From Panax quinquefolius (taxonomy: Eukaryota; Streptophyta; Magnoliopsida; Apiales; Araliaceae), in assembly GCA_020205615.1 (NCBI GenBank), contig CM035162.1:39670464-39734463 (forward strand): a stretch of DNA of 64,000 nucleotides. Direction: 5' to 3'. The translations under genes and the position numbers were made by a program. Positions 42,021-54,607 of this stretch are shown in pieces. Within the stretch, counting starts at the first letter, position 1. Each line of letters starts with the position of its first letter. The notes below the pieces were generated by a model that was given only the letters and a program-made list of their open reading frames with translations, searched no databases and was not told the origin of the DNA.

Positions 42021-42860
42021 TGAGTCTCCTCTTGAGCTCTTGGAAACTCTTCTCGCATTCCTCGTTCCATACGAATTTTATATCTTTCCGAGTCAGCTGA
42101 GTTAATGGAGTAGCGATTCGAGAAAATCCTTCCACGAATCTCCGATAATAACCAAATTAAGCCCGAAGCTACGTGCTTGATCCACAAACTTCGTTGCTCC
42201 CAACTTTGTATTGCTTCAATCTTCGCCGTCCACGGATACTCCATGTTTTGACACCATGCCCAAGAAATGCTACTTCCTCGCCGTAACTCGCATTTCTTTA
42301 ATTTGGCATATAGTTTGTTTTCACGAAGCCTTTGGAGTACCGACTTTTCAAATGGTGCTCATGATCTTCATGACTTTTGGAATATATGAGGATGTCATCA
42401 ATAAAGACAACAACGAACTGATCCAAATATTCCTTGAATACTCGGTTCATCATATCCATGAAAGCCGCAGGAGCATTAGTCAATCCGAAGAGACATGACT
42501 AAGAATTCATAATGCCCGTCTCGAGTTCTAAAGCGCGGTCTTTGGAATATCCTCGCCTAATCTTCAAATTGATGATATCCGTAATCGAAGATCGATTTTA
42601 GAAAAGAATCAGTGCTCTCTTGCAATTTGGTCAAACAAGTCATCAATACGAGGTAGAGGATACCTATTCTTGATGGTGACATGGTTCAATTCCCGATAGT
42701 CAATACAAAGTCGCATACTACCGCTTTTCTTCTTTACGAATAAAACAGAGCACCCCAAGGAGATGTACTAGATGAATGAAACCGATGTCCAACAACTCCT
42801 GTAGTTGGACCTTTAACTCCTCAAGTTCAATAGGAGCCATTCGATATGGGGTTTAGAAAT
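42021..42860 (-). pseudogene. RLG-A4 reverse transcriptase
   Basis: The open stretch 42298-42483 reads [20 protein letters not shown] and then [20 protein letters not shown], the complete palm with its FIDD catalytic pair. Upstream (42600-42840) are the [19 protein letters not shown] and MAPIELEELK-like segments across breaks. Downstream are thumb segments to about 42140. As read it is frameshifted, but the active site is intact, unlike A1. Confidence 0.85.
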
Positions 42861-43049
42861 GGGCTTTGTACCGGTTCAAGATTAATAAAGAATTCAACTT
42901 CACGCTTACGGGGTGTAGGCCGGAAGTTCTTCAGAAATACGTCGGAAAGTCAATAACAACAGAATATTATTCAAATTTGACGTGTCTTTATTCAAATCCA
43001 TAACATGGGCTAAGAAAGCTTGACATCCGCTTTTTCAATAAACGAATAG

Positions 43050-43440
43050 CTTTATGATTAGATATGATAGTGATTGATTTTAATGGTTTAGTTGCTTGAA
43101 TTAAATACAGTCAGGTTGGTTAGGAATATGAAAACTAACAACCTTATGAAACAATCAATTTTGGCATGATGAGTAGTTAACCAATCAATCCCTAAAATCA
43201 CATCAAAAGAAAGTATCTTTAAAGAGATAAGGTCAATGGTAAGGTGATGGTGCCAACTTGAATCAAACAAGATTTATAAACAATGGATGTGATAAAATTT
43301 TCTCTAACGGAGTTTCCACAGATAGGTCAAAGTCTAATTTCTCCTGAGTCAAGTTTAAACGTTGAGCACAAGTAGAGAGATAAATGAATGGGTAAAGACC
43401 CTAGATCAAGTAAGGTATAAACTTCACAAGAATTTATAAA
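43050..43440 (-). pseudogene. RLG-A4 protease
   Basis: 43088-43270 gives IDLISLKILSFDVILGIDWL, the typical C-terminal half. The N-terminal half (43327-43440) shows TLLDLGSLPIHLS where the family has TLLDTGSTHSFIS, so the D-T-G reads D-L-G. It precedes RT on the minus strand. Confidence 0.75.
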
Positions 43441-43670
43441 TAGCTTACCCGTGATCACCTCGTTTGGGTTCCTCGCATTTTGACCAATCACAACAAACGC
43501 TCTTCTAGAGGCTGCTGACTTTGACTTTTTGGGGCGATCTTTTGAGTCACCGTCCCATTGAACTAGGTTTCGCTTCTGCATAATCTCGTTTATATGTCCT
43601 TCCTTTCCACAATTATAGCATACCTTGAACTGTTGTGGCGGGCGACCGATATGTCCCTCTTTCCCGCATT
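43441..43670 (-). pseudogene. RLG-A4 gag end and zinc knuckles (3' part)
   Basis: The frame through 43710 reads ..YKCGKEGHIGRPPQQFKVCY and then CYNCGKEGHINEIMQKRN, two CCHC-type knuckles that bind RNA. A linker AFVVIGQNARNPNEVITGKL to the protease follows. The first Cys of knuckle 1 is separated by solo LTR B2. Confidence 0.8.
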
Positions 43671-43675
43671 TATAG
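43671..43675. repeat. Target-site duplication of solo LTR B2, left
   Basis: TATAG before TGTGACGCCC is repeated at 46199-46203. Confidence 0.9.
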
Positions 43676-46198
43676 TGTGACGCCCCCAAAATTAGGTATA
43701 CATCACCCATCTTGGGTAATCAGATACATAGTGCGTAATTTAAATACAACTTACTAATATAATCGCTGTGTATACAATACGACATAAACTGTGAGTTTGA
43801 ATACAAATATTGTCTACTAGAGATTATACAAACTCAAAAGGAGTCCTCATTATAATTATTATCACACTATTTCACGTAATAGTGAGGGACTACTAATGCT
43901 ATCCTCTAGACCATTACTCCGTTCCCAGGCTCGTCCCGGCTATATTCTCATTTCACGAAGAGAACGGTGAAAAAGAAAGGGTGAGCTCAACTAGCTCAAG
44001 AAGAAATATTATGACTAAGATAATGCGAATAAATTATCATTAGCCTCACAACAATTGTTAAACCCGATAAAATATAATGAACATCAAGTTTAACTACACA
44101 ATGAACCAAAGATCCATTAAAAGAGTCAAGTAGAAAATAAAATCTACTATCTTTTATGATTTAAAAGGTTTTTCATCATCGTTATAGTTGAGACTCGACT
44201 TTAATAAATATTCCACATCATCGAATCACCCCGCACTCTACTGACCCAAGGATATTCTTTAGTATCACGACCACAATTATTCATGCACTACGGGCCAAGA
44301 ATATTTGTGTATTCATTAATAGTCATGATCATGCCAACAACTGTCCATCAATGCACTACGGGCCACTGAGGATTTTTACCACATCATTTGTAACATTACG
44401 GTCCATGATTACAATCAATAGTCTCTCGGTCATAATCATACCAAGTCCATCTATGCACTACAGAGCCACGATGACTTTCAACATAATATAAACATGAGGA
44501 TGATGACAATGATATAAGAATTCAATAAAACAAGTTCAAGAATTAATTTATCTAGGAACCAATAACATCCAAATCGACAATCGACATCGCTTTGTAGAGT
44601 AAAATTCAAGAATCTTTGAGAAGAATATTTCCATGAAAGGATCTTTGGATGAAGCGCAAATATCAAGGATATTCCACTAATTTCATGGAGTATAGAAGTC
44701 AAAGTTTTAACCAACCGGGTATAATAAAGACTGGAATAACAAAAGAAATCACCATGCATGCGATAGACGCACAGCGAAAAGTTATTCAATGTAATAATAA
44801 ATAACGGAACCAGTCCAAAGAAACGCATGCATGTGATATTCCAACGAATAATAAAGAATGGAACAAGGTCCCAAAGCGTAAAAACGCATGCATGACGGGA
44901 TGTTCCAATGAATAATAATAAAGATTTTAACCAGTCCTGTAAAACACACGATGAGCGAGGATGTTCCAATAGAATAATAATAAAGACGGAACCGGTCCTT
45001 GTAAAACACATGAGATGGATGTTCCAATGTATAATAGAAGAATGTCACCAAGTATAGGGTAAACCACGTATACAAAGTTATTCCAATGTAATAATAAGCA
45101 ATGGAATAACAACAGCTTCTCTTCATGAATAAGAAAAATAACACCCTTACTTTTGGTAGGAGATTGAATCTTCGCAGTAGTGTAGTAACAAAATACTCTT
45201 CTTCTTTCTCTCTCTCTTATTCTCCTATACTTTCTCTCTCTACGGCTTGAATGAATTCGTGAAAAATAATGAAGCACTAGGCCTCTATTTATAGAAGATT
45301 TCTAGCTTTACTTTTACCATATGAAAAAGGCAAGTGGCTCGACGATCGTGATGTGAAAAGAAAAGTGGTTTGGCGCTTGTAATGTGAAACGACAAGTGGT
45401 TCGACGCTTTTAATGTGAAACGGCAAGTGGTTTGACGTCTGGTAAAGGTAATTACTATCGATGAAGGTAATTACTATTCACAAAAGGTAATTACTATCGA
45501 CGAAGGTAATTACTATCGACGAAGAAGACTCTTAGATGATGACATATGGGCCCCCATAAAATAATCAAACTTACCACAAACGCCTCATAATGGACTCTTT
45601 ATATACATCAAGGATTGAATAAATATTACCACAAATCATTTTATTTTAATCAACACATATTTAATCTTTCATCAATTATTAATCATTTATAACTTGTCGT
45701 CTCAATTATTGATTTAATACTATAACATATTATACGATGATACTTTGACAATAATTGAATCAATAATATAAGAGATATGATGCAACAATTCTCAGTAGCA
45801 ATAATTGAGCATATATGAGTGACTTCTCGTAAGCATCAATAATCAATATCGTGTCTACTATACAACTACTACAGACATCTTGTACTTTTACTACCGGTTA
45901 GTTAACAGTTTTAACGGTAACACCTCTGCCGTTATTTTTATAGAAAGATAATTTTGTCGTTTTCTAACTACGACAATACTTCCGTTGTGGGGTCCACCAA
46001 TGATTGAGCCGTCGTATGAATATTCCTCGACAAAAAGAATATTCCCCGACAAAACGAATATTTTATAACAACTTGCTTACTTTGCAAAATTTATAAATAT
46101 TACCCACAACTATAACATTATATCAAATTTATTCCATAATATTCAAAAATAATATTTATAGAAAATTCATCTTTATTTATAAAAGTTGGGGTCTTACA
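43676..46198 (-). mobile_element. Solo LTR B2 inside RLG-A4 gag
   Basis: A complete B-type LTR in reverse (TGTGACGCCCCCAAAATTAG to GGGGTCTTACA, 2523 bp) is flanked by TATAG. It has no internal region. It contains the 57-60-bp array (about 44770-45060), TATA at 45286-45293 and the TAATTACTAT repeats (45445-45525). The undisturbed site exists in A5 at about 57564-57584. The 177- and 120-residue reading frames here only translate the array. Confidence 0.92.
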
Positions 46199-46203
46199 TA
46201 TAG

Positions 46204-47195
46204 CATATGACCGGTGGTCGTTCTCCTCCCTTAGAATTAGTTGCTGCCGGTAATTTCGTCTTCACATGGTCGTTGTTAAATCTCCTCTTTTTAAAATCTC
46301 CTCCTGACTCGCTTCTTTTATTTTCATGGCCATGATTACCACCAGAGTGGTTACCATTTTTGTCCGTCTTTTTTTTTCTCCGCTGGTTATCGTTGTTTTG
46401 TTGACTACTATCTCCTAGATGATCCTCGATTGTGGTCCCTCAATTGACCGTACTCGTTATCTCGCTTTAATAATTGAGCCTGTTTACAACATTTGAGTAG
46501 AGAGAAATTTATAAGAAATGAGATAATTGACGTATCTTGGGGTTTCAAACCTCTAAGAAACATCCGCGTCATCGTTCCTCATTCTCCACTAAATGAGGTG
46601 CAAACACGGATAACTCTACAAACTTTGCCTCGTCTTCGGGACACCGCCGTTATTACTCTCCCAGCCTAATAAACTCCACTTCCTTCATATATTTAACACT
46701 TTCGGAAAGTATTTGTCATTAAATAGTTTCAAAATGTCTCCCGAAGACATCTTTGAGTCTTGTACGGATTGGATGGACGCTTCTTCTGCATCTCCCCCGG
46801 AGTACGCCTTCGCCACGGAACATAAAGGTGGCGAATGGAACCTTCGTTCCTCCGTGCATCCCAAGACATCGAATATCTTGGTAATTTACTTGACCCATGT
46901 TTCCGCCGGCGATCGAATCTGGCTTTCCTTAAATTCTGTGGTCCCAACTCTTTGAACCGCTTGTTTGTGACAACCCGTGAATTGCTATCATTTCCTCCTC
47001 AGTATTTTGAACACGAGTCTCCTCGTGCGATTTTTGCATGAATCTGTAAAAGCTTCTAAACATCCCTCGTTCATCATCTGCTCGATGGTGTTGTTCACAG
47101 GAGGAACATTGCCACTGTTGCACGTTCTCCTCGTTGGTGAGTCTGAAGCGTCTCCACTGGTCTCATTTCCATTTATTAATATTCTCATTCGACAT
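46204..47195 (-). pseudogene. RLG-A4 gag, N-terminal and capsid part
   Basis: On the minus strand an ATG at 47193-47195 opens MSNENIN, matching A5 and A1 gag starts. Downstream, in different frames, are MFRSFYRFMQKSHEETRVQN (47050-47100) and KSWDHRI-like pieces. The capsid motif region around 46640-46740 (DKYFPKVLNI-like) and a basic Ser/Asn linker follow toward the knuckles. Gag builds the particle. It needs several frame corrections, and CAG/CTG density is intermediate here. Confidence 0.75.
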
Positions 47196-47369
47196 TCTCA
47201 AATCACGCCAAAAACAAGGGTTAATTAAGAAATAAATATATCACATAATATCCCTATATATTGACTCAACTAACAAATAAGCTTAGGTAGGACACACTAG
47301 CGAAAGGATTTACTCGCCTCTCCCTCCTAGTTCTATTCCCCCGATCTCCGCCAGAGATCATATCCTAAA

Positions 47370-47384
47370 GCTCGATACCAACCG
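47370..47384 (-). other. Primer-binding site of RLG-A4
   Basis: GCTCGATACCAACCG reads CGGTTGGTATCGAGC on the minus strand; the expected CAGA is CGA. Confidence 0.7.
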
Positions 47385-49983
47385 TGGCGCCCCAAAATAG
47401 GTATACATCACCCATTCTGAAGTTGTCAATATATGTATGTAAATAACTACAACTTTATTATTACAACAAGTAAAATCTGTGAGTTTGAATACAAATATTA
47501 TCTTCTAGACAATATTTATACTCAAATAAATCCTCATCACATTTATTGATACATTATTTTACAAAATGGTGAGGACTACTAAACAACTCTCTCTAACCTT
47601 CATTCCATACCCAGACTGCATACTCGCTATATTCTCGCCTCCCGAGAAGAAAAAATGGAACAAAAGGAAAAGGGTGAGCTCAACTAGCCCAATAAAAGAA
47701 TATTATGACTAAGATAATATACAACAAATTATCCTTAGTCTTCAACAGGGAAAAATCTAATAGAATCTGAATAGACAACAAGTTTTAAATCAATATTCGC
47801 ATGACGAAATAATAATTCATTAGAAGAGTTAAGTAGAGAATGCAAACTACTATCTTCTATGTATGAATTTAAAAGTTCGTCGCTCATCTTTTATCCTCAG
47901 AACATCAATCAATATATATCTGGAATCAAATATTCATCTTTGCACTACAGCCAAAGATATTCATCATTAGTCATGTTCATCTAAACACTGCTCATCTTTG
48001 CACTACGGGCCAAAGATATTCATCGAAATCATTCATCTTTTGCACTTCTGGGCCAAAGATATTCAATAATATCATCATTTAAGACCGAGGATGATGAAAT
48101 TTTTTTAAAGAAACGAATCCTATGAAAACAAAATGACAAGGATTAAGGATTAAGGATTAAATACTTTGTTTTATCCATGTCTAAAAATACCTCAAAAATA
48201 ATCATAGTGGTTTAAAATTCAAGAATGATCAAAACATAGATATAATCAAAGCTAGTATCCACAATAGATATTTTAGACAAAAAGGGAAAATTTTCATTTT
48301 TTGATGAATAGTGCCGTATTCGTAAATAGTGTCGTATACGTGAATAATGCCGTATACGTGAATAGTAACTTCGACACCAAAAGTTCCAAATTTGATAAAA
48401 ACTTCAGATCAATATTTCAGCATAATGATATTGAAGAAATAATATCATTACGAAAAAAAAATATCCCTTACCTCGAAAGATCAGTACTTCTAGCTGAAAC
48501 ACCGGATATAGGATATGACTTGAACTTGCACCGTATAGCAATACTCAAAATATACTCAAAATACTCACAAGAATACGCTCGATAATATAGAGAGAGAAAA
48601 CTTCAATTTCTTGGTGTGATTTTCAATTCTAACCTAAGCACCCTATTTATAGGAATATGCTTAGAACACCAAAGTAGAAAATTTAATAAATTAATATTAT
48701 TTATTTTTCCACATCTTCCTACGCATCCAAGCATCTGAATTCAGTCTCTAGCACATGTTGAAGATGCCCACCAAACACAAAAAACGTTTTTCTTATTTAA
48801 ATTATTTTAAACTTCCAAAAATCAATTATTTCGGAGCTTCGGAACTTCAATAATTTATATTAAATAGCCCTTTTGTCAGAAAATTCGAATCTCGCATTTT
48901 TTATAGGAAATTCTATTATCTACAACTTTGCAGAAGGAAGTTTTTCCAAATTCCAAACAAAATTGACCAAATCCACAAACCAGGCGATTTTACAAGCTAT
49001 AATCAAATTTCAACCAAGAAATGGGGTCCAATGAACACATAAAACATGCTTTAAATATTTTTGGTAACAAAAATACTCTCCATATATACTCATATATCCC
49101 ACATTCATCGTAAAAATATCATCATTATTATATTATTAAAATATAATAATATATTTAAATAAATTATTTTATCAGAAAAAGATAAAATTTCAATTTTCAA
49201 CGATTGTCACATTAAAAATTTTCTCCATCTATATCCACATAAAATCAATATTTTCCTCATCATATGAATCAATAATTAATTATTCACAAATAATATTACA
49301 GAATCATAATATTGACAACCGCATAGCTTCTCAGGAAGAGGGGCTTTCCAATAAGAATTTCTCCTTCTTGGCGCTTGATTAGGTGACCAAACCTCTCCTT
49401 GAATAAAACTTTCTAGACTTTGCCAATAATGTTATCTAATAATATTATTCGGATAATATGAATTATTGCTTCGATAATGAAAAATAACGTATAATGACAA
49501 TTATTGAACAACAACAATATAAAATATCAACGCAAAGAATTATTAAATCAATAAAATATCGAGCGAGAATTACTGTAACCATTATTGAGTAAAGGCCTTC
49601 TTCACGTAAGAATCAATAATTGGTGCAATACTGGTATCTTCTTGTGTTTTAACCACCGAGTATTTTAACAAGATTAATTCAGAATAACTACGCCTGTTAT
49701 TTTAAACAACTTATATTTGTCGCTTTTCTTCATCCAATCGCTTTTCAGTTATGGGGCCCACAAAAGAGTCTTGCGCTAAATATTTAATATTCCCCGACAA
49801 CAAGAATATTCCACGACCAAACGAATATTCCCAAACAACAATGAATATTTTATAACCACTTGCTTATTTTGAAATATTTGCGTGATTTTACCCATAACTA
49901 TCCACATTAATCAAATCACTTACTATTTCAAAATAATAAATAGAGAAAATTAAATTTTATTAATAATAAGTTAAGGTCTTACA
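47385..49983 (-). repeat. RLG-A4 5' LTR
   Basis: It starts GTGGCGCCCC (plus orientation) after the primer site and ends AAGGTCTTACA. TATA on the minus strand is at 48644-48651, followed by the TCTCTCTAT leader. It closely matches 37509-40119. Confidence 0.9.
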
Positions 49984-50923
49984 TATACGACACTACTCAC
50001 AAATACAACACTATTCACAGAAAAATTAAATTTTCGTTTTTCGTCCAAAATATCTATTATGGATACTAGCTTTGATTGTATCCATGTTTTGATCATTCTT
50101 GAATTTTACTCCACTATGATTATTTATGAGGTATTTTTGGATATAGAATATCTGAAATACGAATCCTTAATATTTATTCTTTTGTTTCACTGGATTCGTT
50201 TTCTTTAAAATAATTTTCATCATCCTCAGTCCTAAATGATGATATTACTGAATATCTTTAGCCTATAGTGCAAAGATGAATGATTTCTGATGAATATCTT
50301 TGGCCCGTAGTGCAAAGATGAGCAGTGTTTAGATGAACATGACCAGTGATGAATATCTTTGGCACATGGTGCAAAGATGAATATTTAATTTCAGATATAT
50401 ATTGATTGATGTTACAGGGATAAAATATCGACGATGAACTTTTAAATTCATATATAGAAGATAGTAGATTGTATTATCTACTTAACTCTTCTAATGAATT
50501 ATTATTTCCGCTGCGAATATTGATTTAAAACAGGTTGTCTATTGTATTCTATTAGATTTTTCTCTGTTGAAGACTAACGATAATTTGTTCTATGTTATCT
50601 TAGTCATAATATTCTTTACTGGGCTAGTTGAGCTCACCCTTTTCCTTTTTGTTCCATTTTTCTTCTCAGGAGGTGAGAATGTAGCGAGTACTAGTCGGGG
50701 AATGGAATGAAGGTTCTAGAAAGTTGTTTTAGTAATCCTCACCATTTTTGTAAAATATCAATAATTGTAATGAGGACTTATTTGAGTGTGAATATTGTCT
50801 AGATGACAATATTTGTATTTAACTCGCAGTTTTTATGTTGTATTAATAAAGTTGTATCTGTACCATGTATTTTGACGTCTCAGAATGGGTGTTGTATACC
50901 TATTTTGGGAGCGTCACAGTGAT

Positions 50924-51169
50924 GCTATCATGACGGCTTGTTCTTCTGTCTTTATTAGTTTAGGATGTGAATATAAATAAATGAGTTTATATGGTGTCTA
51001 CAACCATTTTTTTTTCTCATTATATGTTATTTTGTTTTAAATAATTATTTTATTGTAATCCTTTTATTTTTTGGAATAAATTATAATTTTAATATATTTC
51101 AGCTTTTTGAGCACTTTGATCAAAATAAAATAAATAATGGTTTGAGATTAAAACCTGGGATGGTGAGAC
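50924..51169. other. Short host-like spacer
   Basis: AT-rich DNA lies between solo LTR A3 and the RLG-C remnant. No gene or element end is recognised. A poly(T) run lies near 51008. Confidence 0.45.
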
Positions 51170-51258
51170 CAAATCTCAGCTGGACTTGACTTTACTGCGC
51201 GATAAAATTGGACTAGGTGACCTTCTCTTCCGCAATTATAACATGCTTTGGACTGCAT
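51170..51258 (-). pseudogene. RLG-C gag zinc-knuckle fragment
   Basis: Minus-strand reading gives CYNCGREGHLVQFYR, a second CCHC knuckle with the last Cys as Tyr. It continues the gag that ends at 61450 on the other side of RLG-A5. Everything 3' of this in RLG-C (protease to 3' LTR) is missing, so the element was truncated here. Confidence 0.75.
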
Positions 51259-51263
51259 CGTGC

Positions 51264-53978
51264 TGTGACGCCCCCAAAATAGGTATACATCACCTATTCT
51301 GAGTTGTCAATACATGTTACAGAAACAACTACAACTTTATTATTACAAACGTAAAACTGTGAGTTTAAATACAAATATTATCTTCTAGACAATATCTATA
51401 CTCAAATAAATCCTCATCACATTTATTGATACATTATTTTACAAAAATGGTGAGGACTACTAAACAATTCTTTCTAAAACCTTCATTCCATACCCCAGGC
51501 TAAATACTTCGCTTATATTCTCGCCTCCTCCGAGAAGAAAAATGGAACAAAAGGAAAAGGGTGAGCTCAACTAACCCAAGAAAAGAATATTATGACTAAG
51601 ATAATATACAACAAATTACCGTTAGTCTTCAACAGGGAAAAATCTAATAGAATACAATAGACAACAAATTTTAAATCAATATTCGCAGCGAAAATAATAA
51701 TTCATTAGAAGAGTTAAGTAGAGAATGCAAACTACTATCTTCTATGTATGAATTTAAAAGTTCATCGTCTATCTTTTCTCCCTGTAACATCAATCAATAT
51801 ACATCTGGAATCAAATATTCATCTTTGCACTGACGCAGCCAAAGATATTCATCGATTAATCATGTTCATCTAAACACTGCTTCATCTTTGCACTACTGAC
51901 CAAAGATATTCTTCAAAATCATTCATCTTTGCACTACGAGGCCAAAGATATTCCATAATATCATCATTTAAGATCGAAGATGATGAAAATATTTTTAAAG
52001 AAACGAATCCAAAGGAAACAAAATGACAAGGATTAAGGATTAAGGATTCGTACTTTGTTTTATTCACGTCCCAAAATACCTCAAAAATAATCACGGTGGT
52101 GTAAAATTCAAGAATGATCAAAACATGGATACAATCAAAGCTAGTATCCGAATAGATATTTTGGACGAAAAGAAGAAATTTTATTTTTCGATGAATAGTC
52201 AGATATCGTGAATAGTGCCGTAGTATCGTGAATAAGTAACTCAAACACCAAAAGATAGAAATTTCCCAAAAAACATCTTCACGCTTCATGAATAGTACTC
52301 GTGAATAGTAACTCGTGAATAAGAACTCATGAATAATAGTAACTCCGAGCATGAAAAAAGTTCCAAATTTGATAAAAAGTTTCAACCAATATTTCACATA
52401 ATGATATTGAAGAAATAATATCATTTGAGAAGAAAATAACATCCCTTACCTCGAAAGATTAGTACTTCTAAATTTGGAATCTGGGATATAGTCTTTGAAG
52501 GAACTTGCGACCGTCTAACAATACTCAAAGTATACTCAAAATACTCACAAGAATACGCTCCGATAATATAGAGAGAGAAAACTTTTTACGGTGTGATTTT
52601 CAATTCTAACCCAAGCACCTATTTATAGGAAATTCTTTAGAACACCAAAAAGCGAAAATTTAATAAATTAATAATATAATTATATAAATTTCCTACGCAT
52701 GCCTAGAATCTGATTTCAGCCATCAAACACATGCCACATTCTAGAAAAAGTAAGAAAAATTGTTTTTCTAATTTTAAATATTTTAAACTTCCAAAAATCA
52801 ATTATTTTGGAGCTTCAGAACTTAAATAATTCATAATAAATAGCCCTTTCATCAGAAAATTCGAATCTCGCGAGTTTTTATAGGAAATTCAATTCTCTAC
52901 AACTTTGCAGAAGAAAGTTTTTCCAAATTCCAAATAGAAATTGACCGAAATCCACAAACCAGGCGATTTTACAAGTATATAATCAAATTTCGATCGATAA
53001 ATGGGGTCCACAGACATGTTTAACATGTTTTAAACATTTATTGCAATAAAAAAATACTCTTCCTCCTCGTATACTCATATATCCCACATTCGTTGTAAAA
53101 ATATCACCATTATTATATTATTAAAATATAATAATATATTTAAATGAATTATTTTATCGAGAAAAGATAAAATTTCAATTTTCAACAATTGTCACATTAA
53201 AAATTTTCTCAATTTATATCCACATAAAATCAATATTTTCCTCATCATATGAATCAATAATTAATTATTCACAAATAATATTACTGAGAATCACAATATT
53301 GACAACCAGAGGCGGTTCTGGAAAGCAGGGCTTTCGAATAAGAATTTCTCCTTTCTTGGCGGCATTGATTAGGTGACCAAACCTCTCCTTAAGCGAACTT
53401 TCTAGACATTGCCAATAATGTTATCTAATAATATTATTCGGATAATATGAATTATTGCTTCGATAATGAAAAATCTTGTGTAATGACAATTATTGAAATA
53501 ACAAAGAATATAAAATATCAACGCAACAATTATTAAATCAATAAAATCTTTAAGCGATAATTCGTAACCATTATTGAGTAGTGCCTTCTTACGTAAGAAT
53601 CAATAATTGGTGCAATACTGGTATCTTCTTGTGTTTTAACCACCGAGTATTTTAACGATAATACTTGATATAACTACGCCGCAGTTATTTTTAAACAACT
53701 TATATTTGTCATTTTCTTCATCCAATCGCTTTCTCATTATGGGGCCCACAAAAAGATCGCTGCGCCATCGTCATTTAATATTCCCCGACAAATGAAGAAT
53801 ATTCCACGACCAAACGAATATTCCCCGACAACAATGAATATTTTATAACCACTTGCTTATTTTGAAATATTTGCGTATTTTACCCATAACTATCCACATT
53901 AATCAAATCAACCCTTACTATTTCAAAATAATAAATAGAGAAAATTAAATTTCATTAATAATAAGTTGGGGTCTTACA
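51264..53978 (-). repeat. RLG-A5 3' LTR
   Basis: TGTGACGCCCCCAAAATAGG to GGGGTCTTACA, followed by the reversed purine tract. A 186-residue frame (51882-52442) crosses the GAATAGTAACTCGTGAATAG repeats and is not a gene. Confidence 0.9.
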
Positions 53979-53992
53979 ACCTCCCCTCCTTA
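53979..53992 (-). other. Polypurine tract of RLG-A5
   Basis: ACCTCCCCTCCTTA (reverse TAAGGAGGGGAGGT), identical to the A1 tract. Confidence 0.85.
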
Positions 53993-54607
53993 CGAAATTT
54001 TGTCCTCGAAATTGACGTACGTACCTGGTGTTTCGAAAAGGTGAGGATACCTCGCTTTCATTTTCGTTTCCAATTCCCAGGTCATCTCCTCTATAACATG
54101 ATTCCTCCACAAAACTTTAACTTGTGGTATGACCTTTGTGCGTAGGACATGCTCCTTCCTATCTAAGATCTTGACAGGTACCTCTTCGTACGTTAAGTCT
54201 TCGGCTATCTCGTCCGGTTCTAACTCTATAACGTGGTTCGGGTCTTTCACATATTTACGAAGTACAGATATGTGAAACACATTATGAACACGAGACATAC
54301 TCGGAGGTAACGCGAGTCTATAGGCTACATTTCCTACTCGGTTAAGAATTTGAAATGGACCAATAAATCGTGGATTGAGCTTTCCTCTCTTCCCAAATCT
54401 TGTAACTCCCTTCCATGGAGCAACTTCATGACAATACATGATCCCCACACTAAATTCCACGTCCTTTCGATGAAGATCCGCATAACTCATTTGTCGATCT
54501 TGTGCCATTTGTATCGTTGTCGAATCATTTGGATCTTTTAAAGTAGTCATACGTCTTAACTCTTCGGGTCCCAACAATGTTGCTACACCCACCGTTCGTC
54601 CCAACAT
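53990..54607 (-). pseudogene. RLG-A5 integrase tail, chromodomain-like
   Basis: A 205-residue frame carries the whole C-terminal part: [76 protein letters not shown]. The chromodomain-like tail is [18 protein letters not shown], and it ends [19 protein letters not shown]. It is the best-preserved tail in the window. Its first part is joined to the integrase core only after a frame correction near 54605. Confidence 0.88.

Larger units (their letters stand above)
37509..49983 (-). mobile_element. Full-length Ty3 element RLG-A4 (reverse)
   Basis: The LTRs at 37509-40119 and 47385-49983 enclose, on the minus strand, gag, protease, RT, RNase H, integrase and the tail. Removing the nested solo LTR gives about 9.95 kb, the size of RLG-B and A5. 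It sits in the tandem-repeat zone of solo LTR A3. The flanks read TATCT (37504-37508) and TATAC (49984-49988), probably one duplication with read errors. Confidence 0.9.
35736..50918 (+). mobile_element. Solo LTR A3, split by RLG-A4
   Basis: Two pieces, 35736-37508 and 49984-50918, join to one complete A-type LTR of about 2.7 kb (TGTAAGATCCC to GGGAGCGTCACA). It is flanked by GTGAT on both sides with no internal region of its own. That is a solo LTR left by LTR-LTR recombination, later hit by RLG-A4. The second piece has its GGGCTAGTTGAGCTCACC box at 50620 and an AATAAA near 50845. Confidence 0.88.

Noticed and set aside
46713..47228. Plus-strand frames of 60-83 residues
   Set aside because: They are antisense to RLG-A4 gag.
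51882..52442. A 186-residue minus-strand frame
   Set aside because: It lies entirely within the RLG-A5 3' LTR and is broken in the sister LTR at 58755-61444.
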